Source of the DNA: Hyphomicrobium_A sp963722495
GTDB taxonomy: Bacteria; Pseudomonadota; Alphaproteobacteria; Rhizobiales; Hyphomicrobiaceae
Direction of reading: 5' to 3'
Assembly (NCBI GenBank): GCA_963722495.1
Contig: CAVRND010000007.1
Location: forward strand, 62,001-126,000
Length of the DNA stretch: 64,000 bases
The position numbers and the translations under genes are program-made. Shown here piece after piece: positions 60,045 through 64,000 of the stretch (the first letter of the stretch is position 1; each line of letters starts with the position of its first letter). The notes beneath the pieces were generated by a model that saw only the letters and a program-made list of their open reading frames with translations, had not been told where the DNA came from and did not search any database.

Positions 60045-61728
60045 ATGCGTATACGTCGCCTCATCCCGACATTCTTATTATCGACCGCCGCCGTGCTCCC
60101 CGCCGCCGCCGGCCAATACGACATCTGCCTCGCCGCCGCCGACAGCGTGAGCTGCATCATCGAGCAGGCCGAGTTCGCGCGTCAGCGCAACAACGAGATC
60201 GACGCTTCGATCGCCGCCGTCGCCCGCTCGCGCGCCTTCGAGCAGGCCCGCAACGCCGAGATCGCCGCATCCATCGCCGCCGTCGGCGCCGCGCGCACGC
60301 GCCAGCTCGAGATCGAGCAGAACGCCCTCTCCACCCGCGTGTTTGCCGTCGCCAACGCCGAGCGCGATCGCCGCTTCGCCGCCTATCAGAACGCAGCTCG
60401 CCGCCGGCTCGATGGAGCGCGTGGCAACGCTGCGCAAGTGGCAGCTGGCGATGAGCCGGACGCACTGCCAGTCGCCGCGCTCGCGCACCCCGCGTTGCCA
60501 GGCCGAGCGCGCGCAGAAGTTTGCCAAGCGCCAGAACGCCCTTGCCACCGCTTCGATGCAGCGCGTGAAGGCCGAGCGCGAGCGCCAGTTCGCCGCCGCC
60601 CGCAACGCCGAGATCGAGGCCTCGATGGCCGCCGTAGCCCGCGCCAGGGCTTCCATGGATTATAGCCGGATCGAAACGTCGAGCATCTGCCGGCCCTACA
60701 ACTGCAAGGTAGAGCATGGCAACCAAGTTGCGACGCTGAGCGCTACCGAGTACGCCGCAATGACCTCGCACTGCGTCCGGACCCCTCAGAGCCCGCGCTG
60801 CGACGCTGAGCGCATTCGTGAGTTCCCCATCGCCCGCAACGCCGAGATCAACGCTCGCTCGCCGCCGTGGCCCGCGCCCGCACATCGACCACCGTCGCCA
60901 TCAACACGACGCACTGCACCGGCTACGAGGTGAAGCCGCGCTGCGAAGCCGAGCGCAGCCGCGAACTCACACTGGCGCTGACGCACTGCAAGTCGGCCGA
61001 CGAACGAGCCCGCGCTGCACTGCCGAGCGCGATCGCGAGTTCCACATCGCGCGCAACGCCGAGATCAACCACTCGATCGCCGCCGTCGCCGGCGCCCGCG
61101 CTCTGCAGCGTCACGCAGTCGGCCGGCCCTTACTCCACCGGCCGCAACAATTCCGTCAACGCCGCGCTCTCGGCTTACGGCTCCGCCAACGAGCCGCTCG
61201 AGACCGGCGCCATCGGCGCGCCCGAGCTGCCGATGGAGCCCGGCCCTACGCCGGCGCGCGACCTGAAGCTGGAGCACCGCAGCGCAAACGAACCCTGCCG
61301 CGCCGCCGGCACGCCGCTTTCGCCGCTGCAGTTCGTCACGCGGCATCGCGATCGACGAGTCGATGACCCCGAGCTCGACCGCCTTGCCGAGATCGCGCAG
61401 ACGTGCCCCGGCGTGCGCATCGAGGTGCACGGCTATTCGGACGGCACCGGCTCGGCCTTCCCCAACCGCTCATGGCCCAGGCCCGCGCCCAGGCGGTCGC
61501 CGACTACCTCATCGCCGCCGGCGTCGCGCCGAACCGCGTCGCCGCCATCGGCCGCGGCTCGCATGGACTCCGTGCTGCCCTACAGCAAGGGCAACACCGG
61601 ATGGCCGCCGCGTCGAGTTCGTCATCAAGGATCCGGCCATGGACGCTGCCGCCCGCCGCGTGATGTGGGATCTCGCCGAGCTGCTCGATCCGACCTACAT
61701 CCCCGCCGTCGCCGGCCTCAGCCCCTGA
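60045..61728 (+). CDS. OmpA-family protein with cysteine/ARNAEI repeats, several frame breaks
   Basis: A long secreted protein (about 550 residues). Signal peptide 1-22. The region to about 400 is made of repeats with the pattern S-P-R-C-x-A-E-R-x-R-E-F-x-x-A-R-N-A-E-I followed by x-S-I-A-A-V-A-R-A-R, often preceded by a HC pair. The C-terminal 110 residues are an OmpA-like peptidoglycan-binding domain: VRIEVHGYSDGTGS, AQARAQAVADYLIAAGVAPN, RVAAIGRG and RRVEFVIKDP. Frame changes lie near 60398, 60856, 61005, 61100, 61340-61357, 61470, 61563 and 61603. The repeats probably form a helical periplasmic spacer. Confidence 0.75.
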
Positions 61729-61790
61729 TCTTTCGTCAATTAAGCCTTCTCGGCCCCGAAGGTTGCCACCGCCGATCGCTGCCGAGCTCT

Positions 61791-61818
61791 GAAAGGGCCC
61801 CCAACGGGGGCCCTTTTC
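61791..61818 (+). terminator. Rho-independent terminator after the OmpA-type gene
   Basis: Perfect stem AAAGGGCCCCC (61792-61802) and GGGGGCCCTTT, with a three-base loop and a T run. It follows the OmpA-type stop by about 60 bases. Confidence 0.9.
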
Positions 61819-61964
61819 GCGTTTCCGGCCACACACTTGGCTCTGAACGCCCGCTGCGACCTGCACGTTGTTGAAAATGCCCAGATCGCATGGACAACTG
61901 GGGCGAGCGCGGCCAAACACTCCCTGTGGCCGCGAGGGAACCAACTCAGGGCGAGCAAGGCGAC

Positions 61965-62989
61965 ATGCACGCTGATGAGATCGTGCTGGCGGCGGAAGGC
62001 GGAGCGTTGACGCTCGAGGAACACCTCGCAGCGCTGCGCAACGAGCGCCCGCGCGTCTTCTGGCTCGGTCTGACGCTCGCCCTGCTGGCGCACGCGCTGC
62101 TCATCATCGGCATCGGCCGCTCTTCGTCCAACCGCACGCTCGGCAAGGAGGATGGCGCCTCCGACGCCATCGCCGTCGAGATCGTCGACGGGGCGACGCT
62201 GAAGGACAGCATGGCGCCACCGGCGCCGCCCGCAGCTGCGCCGCCTGCCAAGCGGGTGCAACAACAGCAGCCCCAGCAGCCGCAGGAGGCGCAGCCCGAG
62301 CCGCCGACGCCGCCGACTCCGCCGACGCCTCCCGAGGTCGCCGCGCAGCCGCCGCCGCCAGCTGCCGCACCCGCCCCGCCCGAAAAGCCGCCCGGAGGCG
62401 AAGACCGCGCTGCAGACCTTGCCGGAGGACTTCGCCGACGCGCTGGCGGAGCTCGAGAGCACGCCCGAGGATCAGGAGAAGCCGCAAAAGGCGCCCGAGG
62501 CGGTGAAGCCGGAGCCCAAGCAGGAGGCGAAGCCGAAGCGAAACCGGCCGAGAAGCAGCCGCCGCAGAAGCAGGCAGCAAGCACGGCGCAAGCCGAAGCC
62601 CAAGCCGCAAGCAGCGCACGCAGACCTCGGCGCTCGATCTTTCCGTGCCGACCGACGACGGCACCGACGGCGACGACGGCGGCTCTTCGTCCGCCGTGCA
62701 GCGGCCGCCCGGCATCACCCGCTCGGGCGAGAACGACGAGTTCGCACGCAACGTCATCCGCGCGCTGCAGAAGACGATGCCGCGCATACACGCCAACGGC
62801 CGCGTCACCGTGCGCATCGTGCTGTCGGAGAACGGCAGCCGCGCCGACGTTCAACTTCTAAAGAGCGGCGGCGACTCGGATCTGGATTTCAACGTGGTGT
62901 TCGCCGCGCGGCAGACCGCCTATCCGTTCCCGCCCAACAAATCGACGCTCGTCGACCGCACCTTCACCGTCACCTACATCTACCGCTGA
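61965..62989 (+). CDS. TonB/TolA-like periplasm-spanning protein, several frame breaks
   Basis: About 340 residues: a cytoplasmic start (MHADEIVLAAEGGALTLEEH), one transmembrane helix (FWLGLTLALLAHALLIIGI), a long Pro/Gln/Glu/Lys-rich spacer, and a C-terminal TonB-like domain (ITRSGENDEFARNVIRALQK, GRVTVRIVLSENGSRADVQL, YPFPPNKSTLVDRTFTVTYI). Frame changes lie near 62398, 62542 and 62600-62640. TonB and TolA couple the proton motive force to the outer membrane. ExbB/ExbD or TolQ/TolR are not next to it. I cannot tell TonB from TolA here. Confidence 0.8.
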
Positions 62990-63041
62990 CGCGCCGACCA
63001 TGGCTGTGGAGAGGCTGCCACGACTATGGCAGACTTCTGCG

Positions 63042-63414
63042 ATGGAATGGCTCGGCTTCATCCTCGTTCGTCAGCAGTCTCGTCGGCGTCCTTCCGGCCG
63101 TCATCGACCAGTACCGGCGCGACCGCGCTGGCTTCTGGAAAACGGCGCGCCTGTTCGGCGTCTACCTCGTCTTCCTCTTCGCCAACATCGGCGTGATGCT
63201 GTGGCTGCTGTCGGGCGAAAAGCCGAGCGCCGCGCGCGCTATCGCGGCGGGGGTGTTCGGCATCATGGCTATCTTCTACGCCGGCTTCTGGCTGATGCGC
63301 ATCGTGCCGCGCTATCGTGAGCTGCCGGCCTGGGTCGACCGCTACCCGAGCGGCATCGACTATACGTTCTGGGGCATCCTGATCGTCGCGCTGCCGGTCG
63401 CCCTCTTCACCTGA
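63042..63414 (+). CDS. Small membrane protein, one frame break
   Basis: About 123 residues with three hydrophobic segments (ARLFGVYLVFLFANIGVMLW, AAGVFGIMAIFYAGFWLM and TFWGILIVALPVALF). The break near 63062 is an extra C: MEWLGFI continues as SFVSSLVGVLPAVIDQYRRD. Family not recognised. It is followed by a DoxX gene 21 bases later, so likely co-transcribed. Confidence 0.65.
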
Positions 63415-63435
63415 AACTCAAACACACGGACGCCG

Positions 63436-63812
63436 ATGGACCTCACCTTGCACAACGCGCTCGTCGCGCTCGGACAGCTGCTGCTCGGATCGCTCTTCGT
63501 CTACGGCGGCATCAATCACTTCTTCATCGCGCCGAAAATCATTCCGGCGATGGTGGCGCGAGGCGTGCCGTTCCCGCACTTGACGCTCTATGCGGGCAGC
63601 ATCTTCCAGGCCGTGTGCGGCGCCTGCCTGATGCTCGGCGTCGCCGTCGCCCCGGCCGCGCTCGGCCTCGTCGTATTCACCATCGCCGCGTCGGTGATGA
63701 TGACCAACTTCTGGGACATGGAGGGCGAGGCGCGCGAGATGATGAAGGGCGTGTGCCTCTCCAACGCGGCCATCGCGGCGGCCTGCTGCTCGCCGCGGCG
63801 CAGGCGATGTGA
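63436..63812 (+). CDS. DoxX family membrane protein, one frame break near the end
   Basis: About 125 residues with four hydrophobic segments and the DoxX pattern: LGQLLLGSLFVYGGINHFFI, MVARGVPFPHLTLYAGSIFQ, VCGACLMLGVAVAPAALGLV. Near 63780 one base seems missing; the shifted frame gives GLLLAAAQAM and a stop at 63810-63812, as in relatives. DoxX proteins take part in respiratory or sulfur-related membrane functions; the role here is not known. Confidence 0.8.
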
Positions 63813-64000
63813 CCGGAAACGTGTACTGATCGTGGCGTCTGTCGCGATCTTCCGACGTGCCGTCCGGAGCGGCAAAACAGGATGCCGGGCGCCGACAAGC
63901 AGCACGCGGCGTATCATCGCGTGGGGCCCTGTAGGCCGCTAAAGGTGCGCCGGGGCTTTTCTTTTGCGTGTTTTCTTGGGGCTAAGCATGACGCCGGAAT
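63813..64000. other. Window end, no supported gene
   Basis: The last 188 bases hold a GC-rich part followed by a T-rich stretch near 63955-63978. An ATG at 63988 begins a frame that runs off the window, but no ribosome-binding site stands out. Nothing else can be supported. Confidence 0.3.

Overview
This high-GC window reads as a chromosomal segment of an alphaproteobacterium, most likely in the Hyphomicrobiales (Rhizobiales). Reasons: a CcrM (GANTC) methyltransferase next to rnhB; an HdaA-Ppk-Ppx cluster; a moaB / uracil-DNA glycosylase / ETF-QO / TPR / ispE / polyprenyl synthase / DUF2007 / tRNA methyltransferase / S49 peptidase order that I recognise as typical of this group; a bacterial Ku; and intergenic inverted repeats of the kind common in these genomes. 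I see no rRNA, convincing tRNA, intact insertion sequence, prophage or CRISPR array.

Layout. 0-11.5 kb: envelope and DNA-maintenance genes (RlpA-like, Ku, GNAT, flavin monooxygenase, CcrM, RNase HII, radical SAM, glycosyltransferase, MoaB, uracil-DNA glycosylase). 11.6-20.5 kb: housekeeping metabolism (ETF-QO, TPR protein, IspE, IspB, TrmN6-like, S49 peptidase). 20.5-25.5 kb: small proteins, a divergent MBL hydrolase / AraC pair and a beta-barrel autotransporter, with several intergenic repeats. 25.5-37.5 kb: a GNAT-GlyQ in-frame fusion, PurN, a P450, slipin, cytochrome c, Ndk, a GYF protein, an ABC-F ATPase. 37.7-44.5 kb: GlyS, a PuuD-like membrane protein, a porin, a decayed serine-recombinase-like gene and PurM. 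44.7-53.5 kb: a tightly packed forward block DUF2066 / phosphatidyltransferase / AI-2E permease / HdaA / Ppk / Ppx, then a CbpA-like co-chaperone, which joins polyphosphate metabolism to inactivation of DnaA. 53.4-58.5 kb: RNase D, bicupin oxalate-decarboxylase-like protein, catalase. 58.5-63.8 kb: an envelope cluster (Cys-module protein, OmpA-type repeat protein, TonB-like protein, small membrane proteins).

Sequence quality. Genes up to about 37 kb are mostly intact, with about six single-base frame breaks. From 37.7 kb to the end, almost every long gene is broken, and in nearly all cases removing one extra base restores a clear family match. Essential genes (glyS, purM) are among them. I therefore read most breaks as insertion-type sequence errors, annotate whole genes across them and state the approximate break positions.

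The observations I would follow first are the duplicated eight-cysteine protein and its divergent OmpA repeat neighbour (58.5-61.7 kb), the GNAT-GlyQ fusion (25.5 kb), the cluster of four GANTC sites in front of ccrM (5.96-6.05 kb), and the pair of back-to-back long palindromes at 25.3-25.5 kb.
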